64,000 nt of DNA from Pseudomonas fulva (GCF_023517795.1 NZ_CP082928.1:3720001-3784000); one strand, 5' to 3'; counted from the stretch's first letter, positions 35,980-45,323 are shown. A program made the numbers and translations. Notes: a model not told the origin generated them from the sequence alone.

Positions 35980-36511
35980 CTAGCCGCCGAGGTCTTGACA
36001 GTTCTCGAATGTACCGGTTGACGGGTTGTAGAGCAGGTCGGCGGCGCCATCGAGCAGCATATCGGTGAAGCCGTCGGCATTTACATCGGCGAAGCGCACC
36101 TTCACTTTGGTGCTCAGTTGGCAGAGCGTTCTGCCGCCCATGGTCAGCACGTTGAAGTATTCACTGCCCGCGGACCAGAGCCCCTGCTCGCTGAGGGCAT
36201 AGTGGTGCTTGTAATAGCTGTGCTGCAGCGTGGGAATTGCTTGCACCACCAGGCCCAGGCACGCCAGCAGGCCGACGAGCCGGTACTGGCGCGTCAGCCA
36301 GGTTGGCCCGGGGCTCGCGGCGTAGCATGCCGATCAGGAACAGCACCAGGGACGGCAGCAGCACCAGCAGCGTGCCGGCGACCAGTAGCGCCAGGTAAGC
36401 CAGTTCTTCGTTCTCCAGGTAAAAGGCCGAGCGGCTGTCAAGATAGAGAAACACGCTGATCAGCACGTACAGGCCAACCAGCAGCAGGTAATGCGAGCTC
36501 CGTTTGAACAT
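35980..36511 (-). pseudogene. Membrane protein gene split by a frameshift
   Basis: The first part (MFKRSSHYLLLVGLYVLISV to FLIGMLRREP) has two membrane helices, and the second (TWLTRQYRLVGLLACLGLVV, then a soluble tail ending TFENCQDLGG) carries a third. They lie in two frames. Removing one C from the CCCC run near 36319 (plus strand GGGG) rejoins them as one protein of about 176 aa. The tail has KVRFADVNADGFTDMLLDG, like an FG-GAP/VCBS calcium-type repeat. True mutation or sequencing error cannot be separated. Confidence 0.7.
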
Positions 36512-36712
36512 GGCTTTCCTTGTCGCTGTCCGCTGCGTTGTCGGGGGAGTGCGGGCAGTTAACACCGGCCGGCGCTATTCACCAAATCTTGTTACCCGAT
36601 TGCCGATCTGCCGCGACGCAGACAAGTGCGACGCATTGGCGCAGGTGAATCCACAGGCCCATATCGAGTAGCCTTGCGCTTCTGTTTTGCGGCGGTCGGT
36701 AGGAGTCGGGCA

Positions 36713-37369
36713 TTGAGTCACAAGAGTAAAGCGATTCTCTGGGGCAGCATGGGGCTCAGCCTGTTGGTGCTGGTCGTTCTGCTGCGGCTGTTTTTCGTCT
36801 GGGCGACCACCTTGCCGCTCGATGCACCGGTGCGCCTCGATCAGGGCGAAACCGTCGAGTTTCCGGTCAAGACCCGGACCCTGGAGTTCGACACCCTGGC
36901 GGTGGTGTTCTCCACGGGCGAGCTGCCGCTGTTCACGGTGCGCAAGCTGTCCGGCGGGCCGATCTGGGAGAACGAGCAGTGGGTCGAGTACCCGCCGGCG
37001 CCGCTGACCCTGGCCTGGAAGCTGCTGACCCCGGCTGGCGACCTGGTGTCCGAAGGGCAGGGGTCGCTGGGCGCCGAGCTGACCAGCTATGGCAGCGACG
37101 AAATCACCCGCGCCGTGGCGCAGATTCCCATGCAGCCCGGTGATTACCGGCTGCAGGTGCGGGTGCTCGACCCGGATGCGCGCTTTGGCGAAGTGGCCAC
37201 CCGCCTGGCGTTCGTGGCACCCGGCAAGGGGCAGACCTGGGAAACGGCGGTGGCCTGGTGGGGCTCGGTGCTTTCCGGCGTGCTGGTGATTCCGCTGGTG
37301 ATCATCTGCGGGCTGCTGACCCTGCACCACTTCGTGCGCTGGCGTTACGGCGCGCCGGCTGCAGACTGA
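36713..37369 (+). CDS. Membrane protein of unknown function
   Basis: 218 aa. One N-terminal helix (WGSMGLSLLVLVVLLRLFFVW), a periplasmic beta-rich domain and a C-terminal helix (LSGVLVIPLVIICGLLTL). TTG 36713 is chosen because AGGAG is 7 bases upstream and it removes an unlikely charged extension. The central domain (DTLAVVFSTGELPLFTVRKL) is not recognised. It converges on a LysR gene. Confidence 0.65.
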   Translation: MSHKSKAILWGSMGLSLLVLVVLLRLFFVWATTLPLDAPVRLDQGETVEFPVKTRTLEFDTLAVVFSTGELPLFTVRKLSGGPIWENEQWVEYPPAPLTLAWKLLTPAGDLVSEGQGSLGAELTSYGSDEITRAVAQIPMQPGDYRLQVRVLDPDARFGEVATRLAFVAPGKGQTWETAVAWWGSVLSGVLVIPLVIICGLLTLHHFVRWRYGAPAAD

Positions 37370-37376
37370 GCCTCTA

Positions 37377-37400
37377 GCGGGCGGCCCTGGTGCCGCTCGC
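37377..37400. terminator. Hairpin between convergent genes
   Basis: 9-bp stem GCGGGCGGC/GCCGCTCGC (one G-U) with CCTGGT loop, in the 32-bp gap between the membrane-protein and LysR stops. No T-run. Confidence 0.45.
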
Positions 37401-37401
37401 C

Positions 37402-38367
37402 TCAGAACCTGTTGCGCACATCGGTTGCCAGCAGCGCCTGTTCGAAACGCTCTAGAAACACCGCCTCGGCATGGGTGCGTTTCTGGTCGCGGTTCCATAG
37501 CAGGTAGACGTTCACGTCGATCACCCCCTCCGCCGGCGGCAGGCGCCACACCTCGCCGGCCTGCACATCCTTGGCGACGATATGTTCCGGCAGGCAACCG
37601 ATGCCATAGCCGGCGGCCACCAGGCGGCGGATCTCGTCGAGGCTCGACGAAGAGGCGACGATGCGCCCGGTGAAGCCCTGCTGGTCACGAAAGATGGTCA
37701 GCGGCGACAGGTTGCCGCCAATCTGGTCGCTGGTGAAACTCACGAAGTTCTCGCTTTTCAGATCCGCCAGCTTCAGGTCGTTGCGCCCGAACAGGGCGTG
37801 GCGCTTGCCGCAGAAGAACGCGTAGCGCTGCTTGAGCATCACCCGTTGCTCCAGCCGCGGTTGTGGCGAGCGGCACAGGCTGAGCCCGAAGGACGCGGTC
37901 TTCTGCAGCAGGGCACTGACCACGTCGGAGCTGCGCAGCACGTCGAATTCGAACTCCACCCGTGGGTAGTCGACGTGGAAGTTGGCCAGGAAGTCGTCGT
38001 AGAAGCGCGACTCGATGCGGCTGATCATCAGGATGCGGATCTTGCCGGCGACGGTTTCCTCCGGCGCGTCGAGTGCCGGGCCCAGGCGCGACACCGTGCC
38101 GTACAGTTCGGCGGCGATCTGCATGACTTCCTCGCCGGCCTTGGACAAGGCGATGCGCGGCCCGCTGCGAATCACCAGGGCGCTTTCCAGCTGTTCCTCG
38201 AGACGCTTGAGCGCCTGGCTCACGGCCGGCTGGCTGAGGTGCAGGCGCGCCGCAGCGCGGCTGATGCTGCCTTCCTGGCCGATCACCAGAAAGGTACGCA
38301 GCAGGTTCCAGTCCAGCCGGTCGTTGAGAAAGCGGCGCGCTTCGGCGTGGCGATAACCCGCGTTCAT
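37402..38367 (-). CDS. LysR-type transcriptional regulator
   Basis: 321 aa. HTH in residues about 17-75 (LRTFLVIGQEGSISRAAARL, LSQPAVSQALKRLEEQLES), then the effector domain. Divergent from the MHS symporter/aldolase/hydroxyacid dehydrogenase operon at 38532 and so its likely activator. About 14 residues precede the usual start; LDWNLLRTF is the conserved beginning, and an internal start is possible. Confidence 0.93.
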   Translation of the reverse strand: MNAGYRHAEARRFLNDRLDWNLLRTFLVIGQEGSISRAAARLHLSQPAVSQALKRLEEQLESALVIRSGPRIALSKAGEEVMQIAAELYGTVSRLGPALDAPEETVAGKIRILMISRIESRFYDDFLANFHVDYPRVEFEFDVLRSSDVVSALLQKTASFGLSLCRSPQPRLEQRVMLKQRYAFFCGKRHALFGRNDLKLADLKSENFVSFTSDQIGGNLSPLTIFRDQQGFTGRIVASSSSLDEIRRLVAAGYGIGCLPEHIVAKDVQAGEVWRLPPAEGVIDVNVYLLWNRDQKRTHAEAVFLERFEQALLATDVRNRF

Positions 38368-38392
38368 CGGCGTTCCAGTATCCGTTTTACTT

Positions 38393-38404
38393 ATACTTGA
38401 GTAT
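38393..38404. promoter_or_regulatory. Candidate LysR operator
   Basis: ATACT-TG-AGTAT dyad in the 164-bp AT-rich region between the LysR and MFS genes. A short palindrome of this kind fits a LysR site but could be chance. Confidence 0.35.
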
Positions 38405-38531
38405 TGAAATTAGAAGCTTTGCTTAGCATAGGGGCGGGGGCATGATCTGGCAATGCACCGTCAGAGTGCGACCGATCCCACCCGGGATGTGCTTTTCCTC
38501 CTGCCTATAAAAACCAATCCGGGAGCCTGCG

Positions 38532-39845
38532 ATGACCACCCCCACCTCCACGCCGCGTCGTGCTGCGGCGGCCGCCTTCATCGGCACCACCATCGAGTTC
38601 TACGACTTCTACATCTATGCCTTCGCCGCCGCGCTGGTGCTCGGGCAGCTGTTCTTTCCCAGTGACAACGCGGTGCTGAGCACCATGGCGGCGTTCGCCA
38701 CCTTCGCCGTCGGCTTCATCGCCCGGCCCTTCGCCGGCGTGGTGTTCGGCCACCTGGGTGACCGCCTGGGGCGCAAGAAGATGCTGTTGTTCACCATGGT
38801 GCTGATGGGCGTGGCGACCACTTGCATCGGCCTGCTGCCGACCTATGCCCAGGCCGGCATCTGGGGGCCGGTGGGCCTGGTGGCGCTGCGTTTCCTGCAG
38901 GGCATCTCGGTGGGCGGCGAGTGGGGCGGGGCGGTGCTGATGGCCAGTGAGCACGCGCCCAAGGGCCGCAAGGTGTTCTTCGCCTCCTTCGCCCAGCTGG
39001 GCAGCCCGGCGGGCCTGCTGCTGGCGCTGATTGCCTTTCGCGCGATCAGCGAGATGGATCAGCAGGCGCTGATGACCTGGGGCTGGCGCGTGCCGTTTCT
39101 GCTCAGCGGCGTACTGATGCTGGTGGGCCTGGCGATCCGCTTCGGGGTGCCCGAGTCGCCGGAGTTCGCCAGGGTCAAGGAGCAGAAGCAGACCTCGAGG
39201 AGCCCGGTGAAGGACGTGCTGCGCCACAACTGGCGGCAGATCCTGTTCGCCGCGGCGGCGGTGACCATCGGTTCGGGCGGCTTCTTCTTCACCAACACCT
39301 TCATGATCACCTACGTGACCCAGTATCAGGGCATTTCCAAGTCGACCATTCTCGACTGCCTGTTCCTGGTCACCATCCTGCAGTTCCTCTCCCAGCCCTG
39401 CTCGGCACTGCTGGCCGAACGCTTCGGCGAGGGGCGCTTCCTGAAGGGGGTGGCGGCGCTGTGCATGCTGGTGCCGTACCCGATGTTCCTGCTCGTGCAG
39501 ACCGGCAACCTGGTCTACATGACCGCTGGTATCGCCCTGGCCGTGTTGCTGCTGGCGGCGCTGTATTCGGCGATCGCCGGCTACATGGCCGAGGCCTTTG
39601 CCGCCCAGGTGCGCTACTCGGGCATTTCCATCGCCTATCAACTGGGCAGCGGCCTGACCGGCGGCCTCACGCCGCTGATCGGCACCTACCTGGCCGGGCA
39701 GTTCGCCGGGCAGTGGCTGCCGCTGGCGCTGTTCTTCAGCGTGCTCGCCCTGATGTCGCTGGTCGGCGTGATCGGCCTGTCGCGCCTGCGCGCCGAGCAG
39801 CGCGCTACCCCCAGCCTGTCCAACCCGGAGGTCGTGAGCCCATGA
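38532..39845 (+). CDS. MFS transporter, metabolite:H+ symporter (MHS) family
   Basis: 437 aa, 12 helices. MHS hallmarks: AAAFIGTTIEFYDFYIYAFA at the start, RPFAGVVFGHLGDRLGRKKM, and FLQGISVGGEWGGAVLMASEH. Family members import shikimate, alpha-ketoglutarate, proline/betaine and other acids. First gene of an operon with an aldolase and a 2-hydroxyacid dehydrogenase; an organic acid substrate is likely. It overlaps the aldolase gene by ATGA. Confidence 0.94.
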   Translation: MTTPTSTPRRAAAAAFIGTTIEFYDFYIYAFAAALVLGQLFFPSDNAVLSTMAAFATFAVGFIARPFAGVVFGHLGDRLGRKKMLLFTMVLMGVATTCIGLLPTYAQAGIWGPVGLVALRFLQGISVGGEWGGAVLMASEHAPKGRKVFFASFAQLGSPAGLLLALIAFRAISEMDQQALMTWGWRVPFLLSGVLMLVGLAIRFGVPESPEFARVKEQKQTSRSPVKDVLRHNWRQILFAAAAVTIGSGGFFFTNTFMITYVTQYQGISKSTILDCLFLVTILQFLSQPCSALLAERFGEGRFLKGVAALCMLVPYPMFLLVQTGNLVYMTAGIALAVLLLAALYSAIAGYMAEAFAAQVRYSGISIAYQLGSGLTGGLTPLIGTYLAGQFAGQWLPLALFFSVLALMSLVGVIGLSRLRAEQRATPSLSNPEVVSP

Positions 39846-40597
39846 GCAAGCCCGAGATCATCAGCGATGCCGAATGGCAGGCGCGCTGCGAGCTGGCCGC
39901 CCTGTACCGGCTGGTCGCCTACTACCGCATGACCGATCTGATCGACACCCACATCACCCTGCGGGTACCGGGGCCGGAGCATCACTTCCTGATCAACCGC
40001 TATGGCGTGGCCTTCGAGAAGATGCGTGCCAGCGACCTGGTGCTGATCAACCTGCAGGGCAATGTGGTGGATCGCCTGGGCGGCGAGCGGCGGGTCAACG
40101 CTGCCGGTTTCGTCATCCATTCGGCGATCCACGAAGCCCGCCCGGACATGTGCTGCATCGTGCATACCCACACCGCCGCCGGCATGGCCGTGGCGGCCCA
40201 GCGCGACGGCCTGCTGCCACTGACCCAGCATGCGCTGAAGTTCCATGGCCACCTGGCCTATCACACCTATGAGGGCATCGCCCTGTCGCTGGAAGAGCGC
40301 GTGCGCCTGGTGGCGGACCTGGGCAGCCACAAGGCGATGATCCTGCGTAACCACGGCCTGCTGGCCGGCGGGCCGAGCGTGGCCCACGCCTTTCACGAGA
40401 TCTATTTCCTGGAGCGCGCCTGCCAGGCGCAGGTCCAGGCGATGGCGGCGGGCGTGGCGCTGAACATTCCCAGCGAGGAAGTCTGTCGGCATACCGCGGC
40501 GCAGTTCGCCCGTGATGGTATCGACGGCATCATCGACCTGGCCTGGCAGGCCGCCCTCAGCCTGATCGAGGAGCAGCGCGATGACTGGTGCCGCTGA
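39842..40597 (+). CDS. Class II aldolase/adducin family protein
   Basis: 251 aa. Zinc ligands visible in VHTHTAAGMA and RNHGLLAGG, with HITLRVPGPEHHFLIN at the N-terminus. Class II aldolases of this branch cleave or decarboxylate sugar phosphates or hydroxyacids such as 3-oxo-tetronate and fuculose phosphates. Start codon overlaps the MFS stop (ATGA); an upstream extension into the MFS gene is rejected. It overlaps the next gene by 17 bp. Confidence 0.92.
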   Translation: MSKPEIISDAEWQARCELAALYRLVAYYRMTDLIDTHITLRVPGPEHHFLINRYGVAFEKMRASDLVLINLQGNVVDRLGGERRVNAAGFVIHSAIHEARPDMCCIVHTHTAAGMAVAAQRDGLLPLTQHALKFHGHLAYHTYEGIALSLEERVRLVADLGSHKAMILRNHGLLAGGPSVAHAFHEIYFLERACQAQVQAMAAGVALNIPSEEVCRHTAAQFARDGIDGIIDLAWQAALSLIEEQRDDWCR

Positions 40598-41534
40598 CCC
40601 CCTGCCCAGCGTGGTGCTGCTGTGCCGCGAGCGGCCCCTCGAGGACTGGCTCGCCGAGGTGTTCGCCCGCCACGCGCCTGAGCTCAGGGTGCTGCGCCCC
40701 CATGAGCCGGGCGCCGAGCGGGCCGAGGTGGCGGCCTGCTGGTACCCCGCCGAGGGCAGCCTGGGTCGCTTGCCGGCGTTGCGGCTGATCCACTCGATCG
40801 GCTCGGGTGTCGACCACCTCGAGCATGACCGCTCCAGGCCTGCCGGGCTTCCCGTGTGCCGGGTGGTTGATCCCGATCACTCCCAGGGCATGGCCGAATA
40901 CGTGCACTGGGGCGTGCTGCATTTTCACCGAGGTTTCGACCAGGTGGTAAATGGCCGCGCGGGCCAGCAATGGCAGCGGCCGCTGCAGCGCGCCGCGCGG
41001 GATTTCCGGGTCGGCGTCATGGGCCTGGGCGCCATCGGCACGCCGGTGGCCAGGCGGCTGGCCGAGGCCGGCTATGGGGTGCGTGGCTGGGCGCGTACAT
41101 CCCGCGAGTTGGACGGCATCGCCACCTTTGCCGGTGCCGAGGCGTTGCCCGGCTTTCTCGACGGCCTGGACCTGCTGGTCAACCTGCTGCCGCTGACCGC
41201 CGCTACGCACGGCCTGCTCAACCGCGAGCTGTTCGCCCATATGGCCCCGGGCGCCACGCTGATCAACTGCGGCCGCGGCGAGCACCTGGTCGAGGCCGAC
41301 CTGCTCGACGCGCTGGCCGGTGGGCAATTGCGCGGCGCCTTGCTCGACGTGTTCGCCAGCGAGCCTCTGCACCGCGACTCACCGCTCTGGCAGGCGCCCG
41401 GTGTGTGGGTCACCCCGCATATGGCGTCCGCGGCCTCCGACGCCTGCATCGCCCGGCAGATCGCCGACAACCTGCAGCGCCTGCAGGCCGGCCTGCCACT
41501 GAACCATCAAGTCGATCCCGAATTGGGTTACTGA
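40581..41534 (+). CDS. D-2-hydroxyacid dehydrogenase (glyoxylate/hydroxypyruvate reductase A-like)
   Basis: 317 aa. NAD(P) motif MGLGAIGTPVARRLAEAGYGVRGWAR, catalytic Arg in NCGRGEHLVEAD, Glu in VFASEPL and His in TPHMASAAS. The sequence resembles GhrA-type reductases. Within the operon it probably reduces or oxidises a 2-keto or 2-hydroxy acid produced by the aldolase. The 17-bp overlap with the aldolase gene indicates coupling. Confidence 0.92.
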   Translation: MTGAADPLPSVVLLCRERPLEDWLAEVFARHAPELRVLRPHEPGAERAEVAACWYPAEGSLGRLPALRLIHSIGSGVDHLEHDRSRPAGLPVCRVVDPDHSQGMAEYVHWGVLHFHRGFDQVVNGRAGQQWQRPLQRAARDFRVGVMGLGAIGTPVARRLAEAGYGVRGWARTSRELDGIATFAGAEALPGFLDGLDLLVNLLPLTAATHGLLNRELFAHMAPGATLINCGRGEHLVEADLLDALAGGQLRGALLDVFASEPLHRDSPLWQAPGVWVTPHMASAASDACIARQIADNLQRLQAGLPLNHQVDPELGY

Positions 41535-41583
41535 ATCGCCGACGCGCCCGCGCCCGTCGGCCACATGACTACGGATAATCGCC

Positions 41584-42600
41584 ATGAAAACCTTCTTCCA
41601 TCCTCAGCAACGCCTGCATCACCCGCGCAGTTACCTGTCCCGCGGGCAGATGCGTGAGCCCCAGGAAATCCCCGCGCGCATCGACCCGCTGCTGGCCATG
41701 GCCCGCCAGCTCGGCTTCACGGTCAGCGAGCCGGCGGACCATGGCCTGGCGCCGCTGCGCGCGGTGCACAGCGACGCCTACCTGGACTACCTGCAGAGCG
41801 CCTACGCCCAGTGGCACGAGGTCGACGAGGACTGGGGCGACGAGGTGATGTCGAACATCTTCATCCGCGAGAACAACCCGCTGCGCGGCATCCTTGGCAA
41901 GACCGCGCGCTACCTGGCCGACGGCAGCTGCCCGATCGGCGAGCACACCTGGACGGCCGCCTACTGGTCGGCCCAGGCCGCCGTCGCCGCGGCCCTGGCG
42001 GTACGTGATGGCGAGCCACAGGCCTATGCGCTGTGTCGCCCGCCGGGTCATCATGCGCGGGCCGAGGCGGCCGGCGGCTTCTGCTTTCTCAACAATGCGG
42101 CCATCGCTGCCCAGGTGCTGCGCGCCAGTTTCCAGCGGGTCACCATCCTCGACACCGACATGCACCACGGCCAGGGCATCCAGGAAATCTTCTACGAGCG
42201 CGATGACGTGCAGTACGTTTCCATCCATGGCGACCCGACCAACTTCTACCCGGTGGTGGCCGGCTTCGAGGACGAGCGCGGCGCGGGTGCCGGCCTGGGC
42301 TACAACCTCAATCTGCCGATGCCCCACGGTGCCAGCGAGGCGGACTTCTTCACCTACCTGAGCCAGGCCGAGCAGGCGATCATCGCCTTCGCGCCCCAGG
42401 TGCTGGTGCTGTCGCTGGGCTTCGATATCTACGAAAACGATCCGCAGGCCAAGGTGGCGGTCAGCCACGCCGGTTTCGAAGCGCTGGGCCGTCGCATCCG
42501 CGCCCTGGGCCTGCCGTGCGTGGTGGTGCAGGAGGGCGGTTACGACATCGCTACCCTCGACGAAAACGCCGCGCGGTTCTTCAAGGGCTTGCTGGGCTGA
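41584..42600 (+). CDS. Acetylpolyamine amidohydrolase/histone deacetylase family
   Basis: 338 aa. Zinc-deacetylase residues: CRPPGHHARAE (tandem His), LDTDMHHGQGIQEIFYERDD (Asp/His metal ligands), SIHGDPTNFYP, SLGFDIYENDP and the final EGGYDIATLDENA tyrosine. Closely resembles Pseudomonas AphA/AphB enzymes that deacetylate acetylputrescine or acetylcadaverine. A 50-bp gap after the hydroxyacid dehydrogenase leaves operon membership open. The amine cluster at 16.5-21 kb could use its product. Confidence 0.92.
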   Translation: MKTFFHPQQRLHHPRSYLSRGQMREPQEIPARIDPLLAMARQLGFTVSEPADHGLAPLRAVHSDAYLDYLQSAYAQWHEVDEDWGDEVMSNIFIRENNPLRGILGKTARYLADGSCPIGEHTWTAAYWSAQAAVAAALAVRDGEPQAYALCRPPGHHARAEAAGGFCFLNNAAIAAQVLRASFQRVTILDTDMHHGQGIQEIFYERDDVQYVSIHGDPTNFYPVVAGFEDERGAGAGLGYNLNLPMPHGASEADFFTYLSQAEQAIIAFAPQVLVLSLGFDIYENDPQAKVAVSHAGFEALGRRIRALGLPCVVVQEGGYDIATLDENAARFFKGLLG

Positions 42601-42715
42601 GCCGATTACCAGGCGTCTTGCCGCGGTTTCGTCGAGGGCTTGCGAGGCCGGCGGCGCTGCACACCCCGATGCGGCAGCCGCACGGGGGACGGCGCTGCGC
42701 CGCGAAAAGCGTCGA

Positions 42716-42743
42716 CGGCGGATATTTCAAGATATTTCCGCCG
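42716..42743. repeat. Inverted repeat upstream of the DUF2231/PQQ operon
   Basis: CGGCGGATAT pairs with ATATTTCCGCCG (2-base bulge) around TTCAAG, in the 254-bp gap before 42855. It may be a terminator for the deacetylase gene or an operator; no T-run. Confidence 0.35.
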
Positions 42744-42854
42744 GGAAATGGAGGTGAACTAACGCTCCGGCAGGGCAATCTTCCCCTATGCGCTGTCAGC
42801 GCGAGCCTGTGCACCGGCTTTAGCCCCAGGATCGCTCAACGATAAGGAGCCACC

Positions 42855-43283
42855 GTGACCGTTACCACTCACCCCGACTACCGATACAGGCCAGGGCCGC
42901 TGCATGCGATGCTGCTGGCCGGAACCGTTCCACTGTTTCTCGGCGCGCTGCTGAGCGATATCGCCTACCAGAACAGCTTCCAGATCCAGTGGGCCAACTT
43001 CGCCGCCTGGCTGATCGCTGGCGGGCTGTTGTTCGCCGGCCTGGCGCTGCTGTTCGCCCTCGCCAACCTGATCGGTGCCGAGCGCAAGGCCGGTCGCCCG
43101 GTGCTGTATTTCCTGCTGCTGCTGGTCACCTGGGTACTCGGGCTGATCAACGCCTTCGAACATGCCAAGGACGCCTGGGCGATGATGCCGACCGGCCTGG
43201 TGCTTTCGGCCATCGTCGCCGTGCTGGCGGTGATCACCGCCTGGCTGGGCCTGAGCAACCTGCGTTCGGGAGGTGCCCGATGA
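42855..43283 (+). CDS. DUF2231 family membrane protein
   Basis: 142 aa with four predicted helices (residues about 18-33, 46-68, 80-98, 110-130). DUF2231-type sequence: PLHAMLLAGTVPLFLGALLSDIAY. GTG 42855 is preceded by AAGGAGC. It overlaps the PQQ-type dehydrogenase lipoprotein gene by ATGA and is probably its membrane partner, perhaps linking electrons to the quinone pool or cytochromes (inference). Confidence 0.82.
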   Translation: MTVTTHPDYRYRPGPLHAMLLAGTVPLFLGALLSDIAYQNSFQIQWANFAAWLIAGGLLFAGLALLFALANLIGAERKAGRPVLYFLLLLVTWVLGLINAFEHAKDAWAMMPTGLVLSAIVAVLAVITAWLGLSNLRSGGAR

Positions 43284-44572
43284 GAACTGCAGGCACACTG
43301 ACCACCCTGAGCATGGCCCTGCTGCTCGGCGCCTGCGGCGGCGAGGCGGACACCACCATCGAGCGCGGTCCCGACCCCAAGCTGCCCGAGCCGCAACGCG
43401 GCCTGTTGCCGAGCATGAAGATCGCCGAACCGGCGGAGTGGGGCGATAAAGTACCTACCGTACCGGACGGTTTCAGCATCACCGCGATTGCCACCGACCT
43501 GAAGATTCCTCGCCAGACCCTGGTGCTGCCCAATGGCGACATTCTGGTGGCCGAAGGGCGTGGCGGCAACGCCGCCAAGCTCAAGCCCAAGGACGTGATC
43601 GCCAGTTACATCAAGGCTCAGGGCAATACCAAGGTCAAGGGCGGCAACCGCCTGACCCTGCTGCGCGACGCCGACGGCGACGGCACCTACGAAACCCAGA
43701 CGGTATTCGCCGAGAACCTCAACGCGCCCTATGGCCTGGCCTTCCACGAGGGCAACCTGTACGTGGCCAACCAGGACGCCGTGGTGCGCTTCGACTACCA
43801 GGACGGCCAGACCCAGGCCAGCGCTGCGCCGACCAAGGTCACCGACCTGCCGAAAGAGATCAACCACCACTGGACCAAGGCGATGACCATCAGCCCCGAT
43901 GGCCGTTACCTGTATGTCGGCATCGGCTCGAACAGCAACATCGGCGAGCGCGGCATGGAGGTCGAGGCCGACCGCGCGCTGGTCTGGCAGATCGACGCCG
44001 CGAGCGGTATGCACAAGCCCTATGCGACCGGCCTGCGCAACCCGACCGCGCTGACCATCCAGCCGGAAACCGGCCAGCTGTGGGCGGTGGTCAACGAGCG
44101 TGACGAGCTGGGCCCGGACCTGGTGCCGGACTACCTGACCTCGGTGCAGGAGGGCAAGTTCTACGGCTGGCCCTACGCCTACTGGGGCCCCAATGCCGAC
44201 ACCCGCGTGCAGCCGCACAAGCCGGAAATGGTCGACATCACCATCAAGCCGGACTACAGCCTCGGCTCCCACGTGGCGGCACTGGGCGTCGACTTCTCCA
44301 TCCCGGAGATGGGCGAGCAGTTCGCCAACGGCGTGTTCGTCGGTGAGCACGGCAGCTGGAACCGCGACAACCCGGTGGGCTACAAGGTGATCTTCGTGCC
44401 GTTCGCCAATGGCCGCCCGGCCGGCGAGCCCGTCGATTTCGCCACCGGTTTCCGTGGCGAGGATGGCAAGACCCGCGGCCGTCCGGTGGGCGTGACGGTC
44501 GACCCGAAAGGTGCGTTGATCATCGCTGATGACCTGTCCAACACGGTCTGGCGGGTGACGCGTAACCCGTGA
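43280..44572 (+). CDS. PQQ-dependent sugar (sorbosone) dehydrogenase lipoprotein
   Basis: 430 aa. Lipoprotein signal with lipobox LLLGAC. A six-bladed propeller of the soluble glucose/L-sorbosone dehydrogenase family: PRQTLVLPNGDILVAEGRGG, LNAPYGLAFHEGNLYVANQD, HHWTKAMTISPDGRYLYVGIGSNSN, YATGLRNPTALT and GEHGSWNR. PQQ- or calcium-dependent oxidation of an aldose is expected in the periplasm. Cotranslated with the DUF2231 protein. A hairpin terminator follows. Confidence 0.92.
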   Translation: MRTAGTLTTLSMALLLGACGGEADTTIERGPDPKLPEPQRGLLPSMKIAEPAEWGDKVPTVPDGFSITAIATDLKIPRQTLVLPNGDILVAEGRGGNAAKLKPKDVIASYIKAQGNTKVKGGNRLTLLRDADGDGTYETQTVFAENLNAPYGLAFHEGNLYVANQDAVVRFDYQDGQTQASAAPTKVTDLPKEINHHWTKAMTISPDGRYLYVGIGSNSNIGERGMEVEADRALVWQIDAASGMHKPYATGLRNPTALTIQPETGQLWAVVNERDELGPDLVPDYLTSVQEGKFYGWPYAYWGPNADTRVQPHKPEMVDITIKPDYSLGSHVAALGVDFSIPEMGEQFANGVFVGEHGSWNRDNPVGYKVIFVPFANGRPAGEPVDFATGFRGEDGKTRGRPVGVTVDPKGALIIADDLSNTVWRVTRNP

Positions 44573-44580
44573 GCAGGCGG

Positions 44581-44606
44581 TCCCGGGGCGCTCGGCCGCC
44601 CCGGGA
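44581..44606 (+). terminator. Hairpin terminator after the dehydrogenase gene
   Basis: Perfect 10-bp stem TCCCGGGGCG/CGCCCCGGGA with CTCGGC loop, 9 bp after the stop. No T-run follows. The rest of the 263-bp gap up to 44835 contains no gene that I can support. Confidence 0.6.
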
Positions 44607-44835
44607 TGCTGCGGTTGTCGGGCGCCGATCATCCTGGCCGGCGCCCGGTAACGGCTCCATCGTTGCAAGCCCGGTGCCGGCGCAATGTCAGTGCTTTTGC
44701 CGTCATGCATTCCCCTCGATCACGGAGCCGGCAAAGCGCCTTTCGCTGCCTGAAAATCAGCCAAACGTACAACCGCCGGGCGCGCGAAAGCGCTAGGCTC
44801 GACGAACAGATTGGCGATCATTCAGGGAGTATCAA

Positions 44836-45318
44836 ATGGCGGAAAAGCAGCATCACTACGACGTGCGCGTGACCTGGACCGGCAACGAGGGCAGCGGCAC
44901 GGCGTCCCACCGCGGCTACAGCCGGGCGCACCGTATCGAAGCGCCGGGCAAGGTGCCCATCGAGGGTTCGTCCGACCCGAGCTTTCGCGGTGATCCGACA
45001 CGCTGGAATCCGGAAGAGTTGCTGGTCGCCTCGCTTTCCGCCTGCCACAAGCTCTGGTACCTGGGCCTGTGTGCCGGGGCTGGGGTGGTGGTGACCGCCT
45101 ACGAGGACAATGCCGAGGGCGCGATGCTCGAGCAGGCCGATGGTGCCGGGCAATTCACCTCGGTGGTTTTGCGGCCAAAGGTCACGCTGGCAGCCGGCTC
45201 TGATTTGCAGAAGGCCAAAGCCTTGCACCATGAGGCCCACGCCATGTGCTTTATCGCCCGCTCGATGAATTTCCCGGTCAGCCATGAACCCGAACTGCTG
45301 ATCGGCACGGCTGGCTGA
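44836..45318 (+). CDS. OsmC family peroxiredoxin
   Basis: 160 aa. OsmC/Ohr fold with the peroxidatic and resolving Cys in LSACHKLWYL and HAMCFIARSMNFPV and Glu in WNPEELLVASLSAC. It reduces organic hydroperoxides in the cytoplasm using thiols. Monocistronic with AGGGAG upstream. It converges on the Atu4866-type gene with a hairpin between. Confidence 0.93.
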   Translation: MAEKQHHYDVRVTWTGNEGSGTASHRGYSRAHRIEAPGKVPIEGSSDPSFRGDPTRWNPEELLVASLSACHKLWYLGLCAGAGVVVTAYEDNAEGAMLEQADGAGQFTSVVLRPKVTLAAGSDLQKAKALHHEAHAMCFIARSMNFPVSHEPELLIGTAG

Positions 45319-45323
45319 ACGGC

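Noticed and set aside
39461..39841. Longer class II aldolase with an N-terminal extension
   Set aside because: The extension is a frame shadow of the MHS symporter gene; the ATG at 39842 overlapping its stop is the family-typical start.
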